Below, piece by piece: positions 8,066 to 17,906 of a stretch of DNA of 64,000 nt (position 1 is its first letter; each line of letters opens with the position of its first letter). Under the pieces are notes generated by a model. It saw only the letters and a list, made by a program, of their open reading frames with translations, was not told the DNA's origin and searched no databases. The DNA is from Vibrio qingdaonensis (GTDB lineage Bacteria; Pseudomonadota; Gammaproteobacteria; Enterobacterales; Vibrionaceae): NCBI RefSeq assembly GCF_026191675.1, contig NZ_JAKRRY010000026.1, positions 1-64,000 of the forward strand, read 5' to 3'. Position numbers and translations under genes: made by a program.

Positions 8066-9643
8066 CTAGTCCGCTTTCGTTTGCAGGTGAGCAAAGTAGT
8101 CCGCTAAAAACTCATCAAAGCCTTGCGTATCCGCCGCTTCAATGTCTTTCTGCGCCGCAAATGAGCGAATCACTTCTTCTTCCATCATCGCCTCGCTATA
8201 AGTGCGATAACGTTGTTCCGTGTTGCTATTTCGGTATTTTTTACCTAACTCACAACCTACTTTTCCTAAACCACCCAACTCTTTCGTCATCGACAAAAGT
8301 TGACCTGAAATCGTTTGCTGAGGATCATCATTCCATTGTTCTAACAAGTTGCACACCGCAACATAGTCATCACTGCCGTGCGCTTCATCCATAACAATAG
8401 CAATACTGCGAAGATCGTCAAAGACGCGCTTAACCCAAAGCTGGCTAGAGAGTTTTTCACCTTCACAACCAATTTTAAGCTCCAAGCCTTTTTTACGCCC
8501 TTCAAGAATGACTTTGTTCCAGTTCTGACGCCAGCATTCCAGCTCACAATCATCCATCGGCTCTGAATCTTTCAGCGCACACCACGTGATAAATAGATCG
8601 AGGAAACGAATCTGCTCTTTTGTAATACCAATAGGACTAAATGGATTCACATCCAACGAACGGACTTCAATGTATTCAACACCGGCTCTCGATAGCGCTT
8701 CAGACGGTTTTTCCCCGTTTTTCGCTACTCGCTTTGGTCGAATGGGTGCATAGAGCTCATTTTCAATTTGCAGAACGTAATCATTTAATTGACGGTATTC
8801 ACCGTCAACTTTGACACCAATTTTGGCAAAGTCATCCGATGGGGTGTGAATCGCTTCATTCAACCCTTCTAAGTATTGATTAAGGCTGTTGAAACCGATT
8901 TTAAGCGAGCTTTGCGCATTATTGGTATAACCTAAATCGCTCAAACGCAATGACGTTGCTTCTGGGAGGTAAAGTGTTCCACCTATTTTTTCAAACGGCA
9001 GCGCACTCTCTTTTCCTTGCACGAACGAACTGCATAAGGCCGGTGAGGCTCCAAAGAAATAAGGGATGAGCCAACCAAAACGGTAGTAATTTCGGATTAA
9101 ACCAAAATACCCTTCCGATTTAGAGGCTTGGCGAGAGGGCTCATCTTGTTCACCATAAAGCGCATCCCAAAAAGACTCTGGGAACGAAAAGTTAAAGTGC
9201 ACACCTGAAATAACCTGCATTAAGCTGCCATAACGGTGCTTTAAACCTTGTCGGTACAAGGTTTTCATTCGTCCTGCATTTGAACTGCCGTACTGCGCAA
9301 GGGCAATATCATCTTCTTTGCCGACGTAGCAAGGCATCGAAAGCGGCCAAAGCTTTTCGTTGTCTAACTTCGCTTGAGTGAAGTGATGAATATCTGACAG
9401 TTGATTAACGAGAGTATCCACGTCGTGGGAGACTGGCGTAATAAACTCGAGTAATGATTCAGAAAAGTCCGTTGTAATATATTCATTCGTCAGCGCAGAA
9501 CCTAGCGAGGTAGGGTGAGGCGTCATAGCCAATTGGCCATCTTCGGTATAACGTAACGTCTCTCTTTCTACACCGCGACCAAACTCTTTAAAGACAGTCT
9601 GATCTTTAGCAACCTGCTCCAGTCGCGTAGCAAAATTAGTCAA
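8066..9643 (-). CDS. gshA: Glutamate-cysteine ligase
   Basis: ATP-dependent first and rate-limiting step of glutathione synthesis, making gamma-glutamylcysteine. The 525 residues match the gammaproteobacterial GshA type: FGRGVERETLR near residue 22, TTDFSESLLEFITPV near 57, SSNAGRMKTLYRQGLKHRYGSLMQ near 115 and YIEVRSLDVNPF near 325. Translation starts at a TTG codon (9641-9643), as it does in E. coli gshA; no ATG lies nearby in frame. The unusual start may keep expression low. It precedes luxS on the same strand; gshB is encoded on the opposite strand 2 kb away. Confidence 0.97.
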   Translation of the reverse strand: MTNFATRLEQVAKDQTVFKEFGRGVERETLRYTEDGQLAMTPHPTSLGSALTNEYITTDFSESLLEFITPVSHDVDTLVNQLSDIHHFTQAKLDNEKLWPLSMPCYVGKEDDIALAQYGSSNAGRMKTLYRQGLKHRYGSLMQVISGVHFNFSFPESFWDALYGEQDEPSRQASKSEGYFGLIRNYYRFGWLIPYFFGASPALCSSFVQGKESALPFEKIGGTLYLPEATSLRLSDLGYTNNAQSSLKIGFNSLNQYLEGLNEAIHTPSDDFAKIGVKVDGEYRQLNDYVLQIENELYAPIRPKRVAKNGEKPSEALSRAGVEYIEVRSLDVNPFSPIGITKEQIRFLDLFITWCALKDSEPMDDCELECWRQNWNKVILEGRKKGLELKIGCEGEKLSSQLWVKRVFDDLRSIAIVMDEAHGSDDYVAVCNLLEQWNDDPQQTISGQLLSMTKELGGLGKVGCELGKKYRNSNTEQRYRTYSEAMMEEEVIRSFAAQKDIEAADTQGFDEFLADYFAHLQTKAD

Positions 9644-9730
9644 AATGCGATTCGCTTATATGTTGTTGTTCCAATTGAGGGCTAGGTGAAACATTATCAA
9701 TGCCACTCCTATCCCCCCTATATGGTCACT

Positions 9731-12586
9731 CTATTGAGAGATTTCAAGCATTTCAATTGGAATATTCAGTTTCTCTAATTGTGGTTTTAATGCCTTGGCA
9801 TCACCCACGACAATAATCTGATACTGACTCGGGTCAAACCATTTTTCCGCTAGGGCATCCAACTCCGATTTTTCAACGGTTTCAACAATCTCGTTACGCT
9901 GCTTGAGGTAATCTCTGTCTAAACTATAGGTCAAAATACTCGATAGTAAGCTGGCTTTTTGGCTCGGAGTTTCGTACGTCAACGCATCTTGCTGACCAAC
10001 CGCTAATCGCATGAAATTCAGTTCATCTTCTGTCATGCCATTGTCACTGTAATTTTTTAGCTCTTTAAGCAACTCTTCAATGGAAGCAATGGTTGAATCT
10101 GCACGTACCTGTGCACTAAAAACGATCGCGCCCACTTCGCGGTTACTGGCAAAGTACCCACTCGCACCATAGGTGTAGCCTTTATCTTCACGTAAATTCT
10201 GATTAATCCTGCTATTAAAATTGCCCGCCAAGTTAAAGTTCGCTAAGCGGCTCAAATACAACTCTCCCGTTGCATCAAAGCGCATCCCTTGGCGAACCAA
10301 ACGCACAATGCTTTGTGGCGCGGCGGGTTTATCCACCAAGTAAATGTGTTGACCCGCTAACGGCTTCACCGCTTCTGGAGCCAACAGAGGGGCAGCTGCA
10401 CCCTGCCAGTTTTTCCAAAAGCCAAGATTTTGCTCTATCTGTTTACGGCTTACATCACCAACCACCACAATTTGCGCACTTTGCGGCGTGTAGTGCGAAC
10501 GATAGAAGGCTTTAACTTCATCGAGTGTAATGGAGGCAATCGACGACTCTGATCCGTCAGAAGAACGCCCAAAGACCGTATCACCAAACAGTACATCACG
10601 TGTTGCTTGCGATGCCATCCAACTTGGTTTTTGATGCTGATATACCAAACCTTCTAACATCTGTGCTTTCAGGCGGTCAAAGTCACTCTGCTTCATCGCT
10701 GGGTTAAACAACACGTCTTGAACTAGCGCTAATGTTTGAGTCAGATTTTTCTCTAGAGAAGAGACGGTGACTCGTGTCGAGTACGAGCCTGCGCTGATGC
10801 TAATTTGGCTACCAAGCTGGTCAAGCTTTGCTTGCAGTTCTTCGACACTTAATGTTGTTGTGCCCTCTTCCATCATGGAGGCTGTCATACCCGCAAGGCC
10901 TTCTTTGCCTCTCTCGACGTAACGCTCTCCCGCTGGTAACTGAAAATGTATTTCTACGGTTGGTGTTTCTGAGCTCACGGTACCAAGTAGCTCACTACCG
11001 TTATCAAAGTGTACTTGGTAAAGCTCTGGCATGGTTGCTTTTACTGCCTGCGCCACTTCTGGCATCGCGCTGCGATCAAAATCATCAACCGGACGGCGGA
11101 ACGTTAACTGATCTTCGGTCACTTTGACATAAGCAGGTAGCGTGCGTTTAGGGGTCTCAAAGTTCGCCTGTTGCACCGCCATATCCGACTGCCCCACAGG
11201 TACCACACTTAATGTCACTTTCGGTTTGTTGTTGATGAATTGATTGTAAGCCGCTTTAACATCTTCAGGTGTGACTGCACGGATCTGAGTAAGCTGCTGC
11301 TCTAACCTGTCTGGTTGATTAAAGAAGGTTTGGTTAGACGCAAGCTGCGTGACTTTTCCTTTAACACTTTGCAACGCAAAGACTGAGCCTGATTCAGACA
11401 ATCCCGTGATCTGTTCTAAACGAGCCTGACTAATGCCTTCTTTTTCAAACTCATCCAGCGTGCTCAACAATTCTTGATAAAGTGCCTTTAAGCCATCTTT
11501 ATCTGTTGAAGCGCCCATTGCATACACAAAGAAATTGCATGACAACTCATTACATTCGGTAAAAGCACCTGCATCGAGCGCTTTCTGAGTCTTAATCAAC
11601 TTTTGATACAGTAATCCATTCGTCCCGCCACCAATAGCATCAGCCATTGCTTCGAGTGTGGCTTGATTGTCAGCCCCTCTATAGCTATCGGTCGGCCAGC
11701 CTATGACAACCATAGGTTGACGAATTCGGTCTTCTAATGTGACGTAACGATCATTTGGGACAATAGCTGGCTGTTTCGGCGCCTTATCGACACTTGGACC
11801 TTTTGGAATAGAACCATAGTACTTACTAATCCACTGTAAGGTCTGCTCGGTATCGATGTCGCCACCAATAGTTAATACCGCATTATTCGGACCATACCAG
11901 CGTAAAAAGAAAGCTTTTAGATCATTCACATCCACACGATCTAAATCCTCTACATAACCAATTGGCTGCCACGAATATGGATGCCCTTCTGGATACATGG
12001 CCTCACCCATTTTTTCCCAAACTAAGCCGTAAGGGCGATTATCGTAATTTTGTGCGCGTTCATTTTTTACTGTATCTCGCTGGATCTCAAATTTGTGCTG
12101 AGAAACTGCGCCAAGTAAAAAGCCCATACGATCGGCTTCAAGCCAAAGAATTTTTTCTAACTGATTCGCAGGGACAGTTTCAAAGTAGTTGGTGCGATCA
12201 CGTGTCGTGGTGCCATTAAGCGTACCACCAGCTTCGGTGATAATTTTAAAATGTTGCTGGTCACCAACGTGTTCCGAGCCTTGAAACATCATATGCTCAA
12301 AAAAGTGTGCAAAGCCCGATTTTCCCACTTCTTCGCGCGCAGAACCTACATGATAAGTGACATCGACATGCACTAACGGATCGGAATTATCAGGGGCAAG
12401 GATGACCGTTAAGCCATTATCTAACTGGTACTTCGAATAGGGGATCATCGTTTTACTCGGATCCGGCTTTGCTTCTTCAATCAGACGCACACCATCAGGC
12501 AAGTTAACTGTCGTCGATGTTGTAGTCTCGCTGCTACAACCGTAAATAAAGACTAACGACATCATGCCGAGCCAGATCTTTTTCAT
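9731..12586 (-). CDS. M16 family zinc metallopeptidase, lipoprotein
   Basis: Large (951 residues) inverzincin of the insulinase/pitrilysin family with a lipoprotein signal: MKKIWLGMMSLVFIYGC, lipidated Cys17. The active-site motif HFFEH (His94, Glu97, His98) is intact, and the distal glutamate lies in VKNERAQNYDNRPYG. Two further family halves follow: a peptidase-like and an inactive domain pair in each half, the second starting near residue 510. Position 2 after Cys is Ser, which favours export to the outer membrane by the Lol rule. The substrate is unknown. It is followed by gshA after an 87-base gap and preceded by yqaA nine bases upstream. Confidence 0.92.
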   Translation of the reverse strand: MKKIWLGMMSLVFIYGCSSETTTSTTVNLPDGVRLIEEAKPDPSKTMIPYSKYQLDNGLTVILAPDNSDPLVHVDVTYHVGSAREEVGKSGFAHFFEHMMFQGSEHVGDQQHFKIITEAGGTLNGTTTRDRTNYFETVPANQLEKILWLEADRMGFLLGAVSQHKFEIQRDTVKNERAQNYDNRPYGLVWEKMGEAMYPEGHPYSWQPIGYVEDLDRVDVNDLKAFFLRWYGPNNAVLTIGGDIDTEQTLQWISKYYGSIPKGPSVDKAPKQPAIVPNDRYVTLEDRIRQPMVVIGWPTDSYRGADNQATLEAMADAIGGGTNGLLYQKLIKTQKALDAGAFTECNELSCNFFVYAMGASTDKDGLKALYQELLSTLDEFEKEGISQARLEQITGLSESGSVFALQSVKGKVTQLASNQTFFNQPDRLEQQLTQIRAVTPEDVKAAYNQFINNKPKVTLSVVPVGQSDMAVQQANFETPKRTLPAYVKVTEDQLTFRRPVDDFDRSAMPEVAQAVKATMPELYQVHFDNGSELLGTVSSETPTVEIHFQLPAGERYVERGKEGLAGMTASMMEEGTTTLSVEELQAKLDQLGSQISISAGSYSTRVTVSSLEKNLTQTLALVQDVLFNPAMKQSDFDRLKAQMLEGLVYQHQKPSWMASQATRDVLFGDTVFGRSSDGSESSIASITLDEVKAFYRSHYTPQSAQIVVVGDVSRKQIEQNLGFWKNWQGAAAPLLAPEAVKPLAGQHIYLVDKPAAPQSIVRLVRQGMRFDATGELYLSRLANFNLAGNFNSRINQNLREDKGYTYGASGYFASNREVGAIVFSAQVRADSTIASIEELLKELKNYSDNGMTEDELNFMRLAVGQQDALTYETPSQKASLLSSILTYSLDRDYLKQRNEIVETVEKSELDALAEKWFDPSQYQIIVVGDAKALKPQLEKLNIPIEMLEISQ

Positions 12587-12595
12587 ATATGCTCC

Positions 12596-13051
12596 TTAGA
12601 AGAGACCAAAGAAGATCGCTGCCAATGCAGCGTAGCGAAGCGCCTTACCAATTGCGATAAGTACAACACAAGGAAGAAATTTCATTCTTAACCACCCTGC
12701 GGCTAAACACAGGGGATCACCAATGACAGGTAGCCAACTGAACAACAGTGTCCAGTAACCATATTTTTGTATCCAAGCTATGGCTTTATGACCATGCTTT
12801 TCGTTTTGAGTTCGATTTGGTAACCAAAGACCGATCCAGTAATTCGTCAACCCACCGAGAGTGTTACCAATTGTCGCTACCAAAATAACGGTCAAAGTAC
12901 TGTACTGACCCAGACTTAACGTTGCAACTAATCCTGCTTCCGACCCACCGGGTAGCAACGTCGCACTTAAAAAACCGGAGATAAATAAGACCGCTAACGC
13001 AGAGTCGGCAAACCAAGACTGCGCTAGATATTGAGAAAACGACTCTAACAT
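12596..13051 (-). CDS. yqaA: YqaA family membrane protein (DedA/VTT-like)
   Basis: Polytopic inner-membrane protein of 151 residues with the SNARE-associated/VTT pattern: FISGFLSATLLPGGSEAGL, GNTLGGLTNYWIG and SWLPVIGDPLCLAAGWLRM, a shape shared with DedA proteins. Some DedA members are lipid or undecaprenyl-phosphate transporters; a specific activity for YqaA is not established. The start overlaps the end of the upstream MDR gene by seven bases, and the M16 peptidase starts 9 bases after its stop, so the three genes form one transcription unit. Confidence 0.9.
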   Translation of the reverse strand: MLESFSQYLAQSWFADSALAVLFISGFLSATLLPGGSEAGLVATLSLGQYSTLTVILVATIGNTLGGLTNYWIGLWLPNRTQNEKHGHKAIAWIQKYGYWTLLFSWLPVIGDPLCLAAGWLRMKFLPCVVLIAIGKALRYAALAAIFFGLF

Positions 13052-13995
13052 TGCATATCCAATAAGACTTTCCCACGCGTGCGGCTGGTTTCAACTTGCT
13101 TATGAGCGCTAATAACATCATGCCATGGGAAAATGTGCTGTATTTCTGTTTTCAGTAAACCAACTCCGACCATATATAGCAATGTCTCCATCTGTTTAGG
13201 GTCTGGAGACACCAACATGCCGCTGGCACTAAAACCTAGCAGCGTCGCTTTCTCACAGACGAGTTCAGCCGTTACTGTAGGAATGGTGATCACTCGTGCA
13301 TGGTCTTTTAAACACTTCAATGCATCAAGTGCAACCTCTCCACCAACAAGGTCAATCAGGACATCGATATCAGATAACCGTTCCGAGGCAGGTGCAAATT
13401 GATAGTTAATCGCATGTGCACCAAGCGTTGCCAGATAGTCCAAATTAGCTTCACTGCATGTGGTATACACTTCCGCTTTTGTCGCAATCGCAATTTGCAC
13501 CGCAATATGCCCCACACCACCCGCTCCTGCTAAAATAAGGACACGCTCGCCTTCTTTAACTTGTGCTTTATTAATCGCTTGAGCGGCAGTTTGACCCGCC
13601 AAAGGCAATGCCGCCGCCGCTTCCAAAGTCACTGTGCTAGGGATTGAGGATAGCTCGCTCTCTGGGACGCAAACGTATTGGCTATACCCCCCACCTCGAG
13701 CCGGAAACCCAATAAAGCCCGCCACTTCATCACCAACAGAGAAACGGGATGCATTGTCGCCGCACTGCTCGATTTTCCCCGAAATGTCATATCCAGGCAC
13801 CCAAGGCAAGTTGTCTTTATTCTCACTGGCTGCCCAACCAAGACCCGCCCGTGTTTTGACATCAATTGGATTAATGCTAGAAAAAGCGACTCTGACTAGC
13901 ACTTCCCCCTTCCGGGGTGTTGGCATGTCAATTTCACGCGTTTGGAGCACCTCTGGCGCGCCAAATTCAGGGATTACAATTTGTTTGCATTGCAT
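13045..13995 (-). CDS. MDR-superfamily oxidoreductase, quinone-reductase-like
   Basis: Zinc-independent medium-chain dehydrogenase/reductase of 316 residues: a GroES-like N-terminal domain (PGYDISGKIEQCGDNASRFSVGDEVAGF) and a Rossmann domain with the dinucleotide motif ILAGAGGVGHIAVQIA near residues 154-169. The structural and catalytic zinc ligands of alcohol dehydrogenases are lacking, which favours an NADPH-dependent quinone or enone reductase. The physiological substrate is unknown. It is the first gene of a likely operon with yqaA and the M16 peptidase. Confidence 0.88.
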   Translation of the reverse strand: MQCKQIVIPEFGAPEVLQTREIDMPTPRKGEVLVRVAFSSINPIDVKTRAGLGWAASENKDNLPWVPGYDISGKIEQCGDNASRFSVGDEVAGFIGFPARGGGYSQYVCVPESELSSIPSTVTLEAAAALPLAGQTAAQAINKAQVKEGERVLILAGAGGVGHIAVQIAIATKAEVYTTCSEANLDYLATLGAHAINYQFAPASERLSDIDVLIDLVGGEVALDALKCLKDHARVITIPTVTAELVCEKATLLGFSASGMLVSPDPKQMETLLYMVGVGLLKTEIQHIFPWHDVISAHKQVETSRTRGKVLLDMQC

Positions 13996-14106
13996 GTCAC
14001 TATCCTTTTTTCGTGCAGTGACAACATATTAGCCATTTAGTACCCAGACTACTAGGTCATTAAATCAACCATTCACTGCCGCTATGTAACAAAATAAGCG
14101 CCAGAT

Positions 14107-14125
14107 ATCGTATCTGAAATACGAT
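14107..14125. repeat. Short perfect inverted repeat downstream of oadB
   Basis: ATCGTAT (14107-14113) and ATACGAT (14119-14125) around CTGAA. It lies beyond the oad terminator and upstream of the MDR gene start, so it may be an operator for that gene. Confidence 0.35.
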
Positions 14126-14135
14126 AGGCAACAAA

Positions 14136-14161
14136 AAGGGGAAGCTTAGCTCCCCCTTTTA
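14136..14161 (-). terminator. Terminator of the oadGAB operon
   Basis: G/C-rich stem GGGGAAGC...GCTCCCCC with one bulge, flanked by A5 and T4 runs, 17 bases after the oadB stop. It could also act in the plus direction. Confidence 0.85.
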
Positions 14162-14177
14162 CTATCTAGCAACCTGA

Positions 14178-15308
14178 TTAGCCAACCAGCGCCAGTAGTA
14201 TGCCTGCCGCAACGGCTGAGCCTAATACACCAGCAACATTTGGTCCCATCGCATGCATCAACAAGAAGTTTTGTGGGTTGGCCTCTAAACCAACTTTATT
14301 CACAACTCGCGCTGCCATCGGTACCGCAGAAACACCTGCAGCGCCAATTAATGGGTTAATGTCCTCTTTAGAGTACTTATTAAGAAGCTTAGCCATAAGC
14401 ACGCCTCCAGCAGTACCAATACTAAATGCCACGGCCCCTAGGGCTAAAATGCCTAAGGTTTCAACGTTTAAGAATTGATCCGCTTGTAACTTTGAACCAA
14501 CACCTAGCCCTAAAAAGATCGTCACTATGTTAATCAGCTCGTTCTGCGCGGTTTTTGATAGACGATCAACGACACCAGCCTCACGCATCAAGTTACCAAG
14601 ACAAAACATTCCGACCAATGGCGTTGCAGAAGGTAAGAACAAGATGGTCATTAACAAGACAGCTAGAGGAAAGAGGATCTTCTCCCCTTTACTGACATGA
14701 CGCAGCTGAGCCATCTTTATCTTGCGCTCTTCTGGAGTCGTCAGTGCTTTCATGATAGGCGGCTGAATAATTGGCACCAATGCCATGTAACTATACGCCG
14801 CAACCGCGATGGCTCCCAGTAAATCTGGGGACAAACGACTAGCTAGGAAAATAGCCGTCGGTCCGTCGGCACCACCAATAATGGCAATCGACGCCGCATC
14901 TGGCATAGAAAACTCCATACCAGGCACGTAGTTGAGTAAGATTGCGCCAAATAGTGTCGCAAAAATACCAAACTGAGCCGCAGCGCCTAGCCACAACGTT
15001 TTCGGGTTGGCAATTAATGCCCCGAAATCGGTCATGGCACCGACGCCCATAAAGATTAACAGTGGAAAAACGCCAGTTTCAATACCGATGTAATACACGT
15101 AGTACAATAAGCCGCCGGGATCGGTGAATCCAGCATTAGGGATATTAGCGAGCACTGCACCAAAGCCGATCGGCAATAGCAACAGTGGTTCAAAGCCCTT
15201 CTTTATCGCTAAAAACAGCAATAAACCACCGACTAACATCATACAGATCTGGCCAAACTCAAAGTTAGCGATCCCTGTTTCTGACCATAAGGTCATCAAT
15301 CCGTCCAT
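14178..15308 (-). CDS. oadB: Oxaloacetate decarboxylase, sodium-pumping beta subunit
   Basis: Membrane subunit that decarboxylates carboxybiotin and couples this to export of two Na+ ions. The 376 residues contain about nine hydrophobic segments and the conserved re-entrant motif AIIGGADGPTAIFLAS with Asp148, the residue proposed to carry Na+ and protons. Loop TFLGLGVGSKL and NPLIGAAGVSAVPMAARV, both family signatures, are present. The start lies nine bases after the oadA stop. It acts with the biotin-bearing OadA and the anchor OadG, converting oxaloacetate to pyruvate while building a sodium gradient. Confidence 0.97.
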   Translation of the reverse strand: MDGLMTLWSETGIANFEFGQICMMLVGGLLLFLAIKKGFEPLLLLPIGFGAVLANIPNAGFTDPGGLLYYVYYIGIETGVFPLLIFMGVGAMTDFGALIANPKTLWLGAAAQFGIFATLFGAILLNYVPGMEFSMPDAASIAIIGGADGPTAIFLASRLSPDLLGAIAVAAYSYMALVPIIQPPIMKALTTPEERKIKMAQLRHVSKGEKILFPLAVLLMTILFLPSATPLVGMFCLGNLMREAGVVDRLSKTAQNELINIVTIFLGLGVGSKLQADQFLNVETLGILALGAVAFSIGTAGGVLMAKLLNKYSKEDINPLIGAAGVSAVPMAARVVNKVGLEANPQNFLLMHAMGPNVAGVLGSAVAAGILLALVG

Positions 15309-15317
15309 GGTACTCCC

Positions 15318-17108
15318 TTACGCCAAACTAACGAGAGGTGCGCCAACGGTAACCGCATCGCCCTCTTTGACATGTATATCGTGCACCACACCACTTTGCG
15401 CTGCTCGAACCTCTGTTTCCATTTTCATGGCTTCTAAAATCAGTAGTACGTCGCCCTCTTCCACCTGAGCACCGGACGCGACGTTGACCTTAAAGATATT
15501 ACCTGCCAACGGTGCACCTACCGCTTCTACGTTCGTAGCAGCAACTGGGGCAGCTTGTACAGGAGCGGCGGCAGAAGGCGTGACTGATGTGAGTTCACCT
15601 TTAGGACCGACTTCAACATCATAAACTTGTCCATCCACCTTCACGCTATAAGACTCAATTCCACCACTGCTCGGTGCCGGAGACGCAGCTTGAGCAACGG
15701 GTTTCGCTGTTTCTAACGTCGGCGCTGGTTCAAATGCATCGGGATTGTGACGATTTTTTAGGAACTTTAATCCTACTTGTGGGAACAAGGCATACGTCAG
15801 TACATCATCAACCGTATCCTCTGCTAAGGAAATCCCCTCGGATTTCGCCTTAACGAGCAGCTCATCGGTTAATGTATGCATTTCCGCTTCCAATCGATCC
15901 GCAGGACGACAAGTAATAGGCTCTGCACCATCGAGTACTTTTGCTTGTAGCTCGGCGTTCACTGGTGCTGGCGCAGTTCCGTACTCACCTTTGAGGACAC
16001 CAGCCGTCTCTTTAGTGATACTCTTATAACGCTCACCAGTCAGCACATTAATGACCGCTTGAGTCCCGACAATTTGCGATGTTGGCGTGACCAATGGAAT
16101 ATGCCCTAAGTCTTCGCGTACGCGAGGGATCTCTTCAAGTACTTCATCAAGACGATCAGCGGCGCCTTGCTCTTTAAGTTGACCTTCCATGTTAGTCAAC
16201 ATGCCACCCGGCACCTGAGCAATCAAAATACGCGAATCGACACCTTTCAGTTGTCCTTCCCATTTTGCGTATTTTTTACGAACTTCTCTAAAGTAAGCCG
16301 CGATAGGCTCAATTTGTTCTAGTTTGAGGTTAGTATCACGCTCAGTCCCTTGTAGCATCGCCACCACGGTTTCAGTTGGTGTGTGACCATAAGTCTGACT
16401 CATTGATGAAATAGCGGTATCTAAAATATCAATGCCGGCCTCAACCGCTTTTACTGCCGTTGCCGCAGATAAACCCGTTGTAGCATGGCAATGCAATGCG
16501 AGTGGCACATCACAAGACTCTTTAATTCTCGTGATAAGATCTTCTGCTTCATAAGGTTTTAAAAGACCTGCCATGTCTTTTATACAAAGAGAGTGACAGC
16601 CAAGATCTTCAAGGCGTTTCGCTAGATCAACCCAAGTATTCGTGTTGTGTACTGGACTTGTGGTGTAAGACAATGTTCCTTGTGCATGGGCACCCACGTC
16701 AACAGTTGCCTTCACTGCTTTTTCAAAGTTGCGAACATCGTTCATCGCATCAAAGATACGGAAAACATCCATGCCATTGGCATGAGCACGTTCAACAAAC
16801 TTTTCCACTACGTCATCAGCATAATGGCGATAACCCAATAAATTCTGACCACGCAGAAGCATTTGCATCGGCGTATTTGGCATTGCCTTCTTTAGTTCAC
16901 GTAAGCGCTCCCAAGGATCTTCACCCAAGAAACGAATACATGAATCAAAAGTGGCACCGCCCCATGTTTCCAACGACCAGTAGCCGACTTTATCCAGCTC
17001 GGCGGCAATAGGTAACATATCTTCAATTCGCATACGGGTAGCAAACAGTGACTGATGGGCGTCACGAAGTACCACGTCCGTGATAGCTAGTGGTTTAGAC
17101 ATGCTCAT
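15318..17108 (-). CDS. oadA: Oxaloacetate decarboxylase alpha subunit, biotin-dependent
   Basis: Peripheral catalytic subunit of 596 residues. Domains in order: carboxyltransferase TIM barrel of the HMGL-like type (TDVVLRDAHQSL at the start; metal ligands in LHCHATTGLSAA near 207), the PYC/OADA conserved domain, an Ala/Pro-rich linker around 450-525 and a biotinyl domain whose EAMKMETE motif places biotin on Lys562. The carboxyl group of oxaloacetate is moved to biotin and then to OadB. The gene sits between oadG and oadB with short gaps, in the GAB order typical of Vibrio and enteric bacteria. Confidence 0.98.
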   Translation of the reverse strand: MSMSKPLAITDVVLRDAHQSLFATRMRIEDMLPIAAELDKVGYWSLETWGGATFDSCIRFLGEDPWERLRELKKAMPNTPMQMLLRGQNLLGYRHYADDVVEKFVERAHANGMDVFRIFDAMNDVRNFEKAVKATVDVGAHAQGTLSYTTSPVHNTNTWVDLAKRLEDLGCHSLCIKDMAGLLKPYEAEDLITRIKESCDVPLALHCHATTGLSAATAVKAVEAGIDILDTAISSMSQTYGHTPTETVVAMLQGTERDTNLKLEQIEPIAAYFREVRKKYAKWEGQLKGVDSRILIAQVPGGMLTNMEGQLKEQGAADRLDEVLEEIPRVREDLGHIPLVTPTSQIVGTQAVINVLTGERYKSITKETAGVLKGEYGTAPAPVNAELQAKVLDGAEPITCRPADRLEAEMHTLTDELLVKAKSEGISLAEDTVDDVLTYALFPQVGLKFLKNRHNPDAFEPAPTLETAKPVAQAASPAPSSGGIESYSVKVDGQVYDVEVGPKGELTSVTPSAAAPVQAAPVAATNVEAVGAPLAGNIFKVNVASGAQVEEGDVLLILEAMKMETEVRAAQSGVVHDIHVKEGDAVTVGAPLVSLA

Positions 17109-17133
17109 TAACTCCTTTTAATCTTAACTTAAT

Positions 17134-17391
17134 CTATTTTGCGGCCGAAGTGCGGTATTGGTGTACGGCTGCAGAAATAGCAGCGACAACACTCGGGCTA
17201 ACAGTATTCGATGGGGACAGTGATGGTTTAGTTTGTTTTGGGGCAGCGATCGGCTCTGGCGCTTCTTCTGGCACCAATTTCGACATTAACCGAACGAGAT
17301 AAACAAGAATAGTTAGAAATACGAATACAACGGACATGCCCGTTAGCATTAGGGTAGCCGCATCGCCTAGCAGGCTTCCAATATTAGTCAT
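17134..17391 (-). CDS. oadG: Oxaloacetate decarboxylase gamma subunit
   Basis: Small membrane anchor of the sodium pump, 85 residues. I place the start at the ATG at 17391 (MTNIGSLLGDAATLMLTG) because AAAGGA lies at the right distance; an ATG at 17412 would add seven codons without a ribosome binding site. One transmembrane helix spans about residues 10-33, followed by a Pro/Ala-rich cytoplasmic tail and a C-terminus that in characterised complexes binds Zn2+ and the OadA linker. First gene of the oadGAB operon. Confidence 0.93.
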   Translation of the reverse strand: MTNIGSLLGDAATLMLTGMSVVFVFLTILVYLVRLMSKLVPEEAPEPIAAPKQTKPSLSPSNTVSPSVVAAISAAVHQYRTSAAK

Positions 17392-17757
17392 TTTGCGTCC
17401 TTTCTTTGTCATCCTGACAAGTCATTCAACCAAGTACTAGGCATCATTGCCTAAGGTTAGATATGCATACGTTCTTACATTGCTTCCATTGCAAGAGGAC
17501 TAGGATTATCTCGATTGGTGAAAGTTTGTCAATTTTGTTTAATCTAGAGTTGCCATTAAAACGTTATTCAAACGAAAAACTATGATGAAGCCGACAATTT
17601 ATCGTGTAAGACACGTTACACAGAACTTCATACTGAGTGAACAACATAACAAAGTAAGGGTTTAAAACTGAGACACGCTTAAAATTACAAGTAACTTTCT
17701 TTTAAAAAACAGCCATTTGTAATAATAAGGTTAGTGATATGATAATTTTTTGTTAAT
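17392..17757. other. Intergenic region between the tRNA operon terminator and oadG
   Basis: About 365 bases, A+T rich. It contains the probable oadGAB promoter (listed) and otherwise nothing I can recognise; no open frame with a ribosome binding site. Confidence 0.6.
17505..17532 (-). promoter_or_regulatory. Probable sigma-70 promoter of oadGAB
   Basis: On the minus strand a perfect -35 TTGACA (17527-17532), a 16-base spacer and GATAAT (17505-17510). This implies a leader of about 110 bases before oadG. Confidence 0.6.
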
Positions 17758-17785
17758 AAAAAACCCCGCCAAAGGCAGGGTTTTA
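17756..17785 (-). terminator. Terminator of the Ser/Arg tRNA operon
   Basis: Stem AAAACCCTGCC / GGCGGGGTTT with a TTT loop and a T-tract on the minus strand, seven bases after the last tRNA. Confidence 0.9.
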
Positions 17786-17791
17786 AATAAG

Positions 17792-17868
17792 TGGCGCGTC
17801 CTGGAGGATTCGAACCTCCGACCGCCTGGTTCGTAGCCAGGTACTCTATCCAGCTGAGCTAAGGACGC
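17792..17868 (-). tRNA. tRNA-Arg(ACG), copy 1 (acceptor type GCGTCC)
   Basis: 77 nt including encoded CCA; anticodon loop CTACGAA gives ACG (inosine at the wobble position is expected), reading CGU/CGC/CGA. The acceptor stem is GCGTCC/GGACGC. Last tRNA of the operon in transcription order. Confidence 0.98.
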
Positions 17869-17906
17869 ACAGATGCTTAATATTACTATCAAACACTTCC
17901 AAATTG

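Noticed and set aside
7981..8394. Plus-strand frame of 137 codons opposite the gshA 3' end
   Set aside because: Low-complexity Ser/Leu/His-rich shadow of gshA, no ribosome binding site.
10828..11127. Frame of 99 codons opposite the M16 peptidase
   Set aside because: Shadow frame; the M16 reading on the other strand is unambiguous.
13629..14032. Frames of 70-130 codons opposite the MDR oxidoreductase
   Set aside because: Antisense shadows of a clearly coding gene; no start signals.
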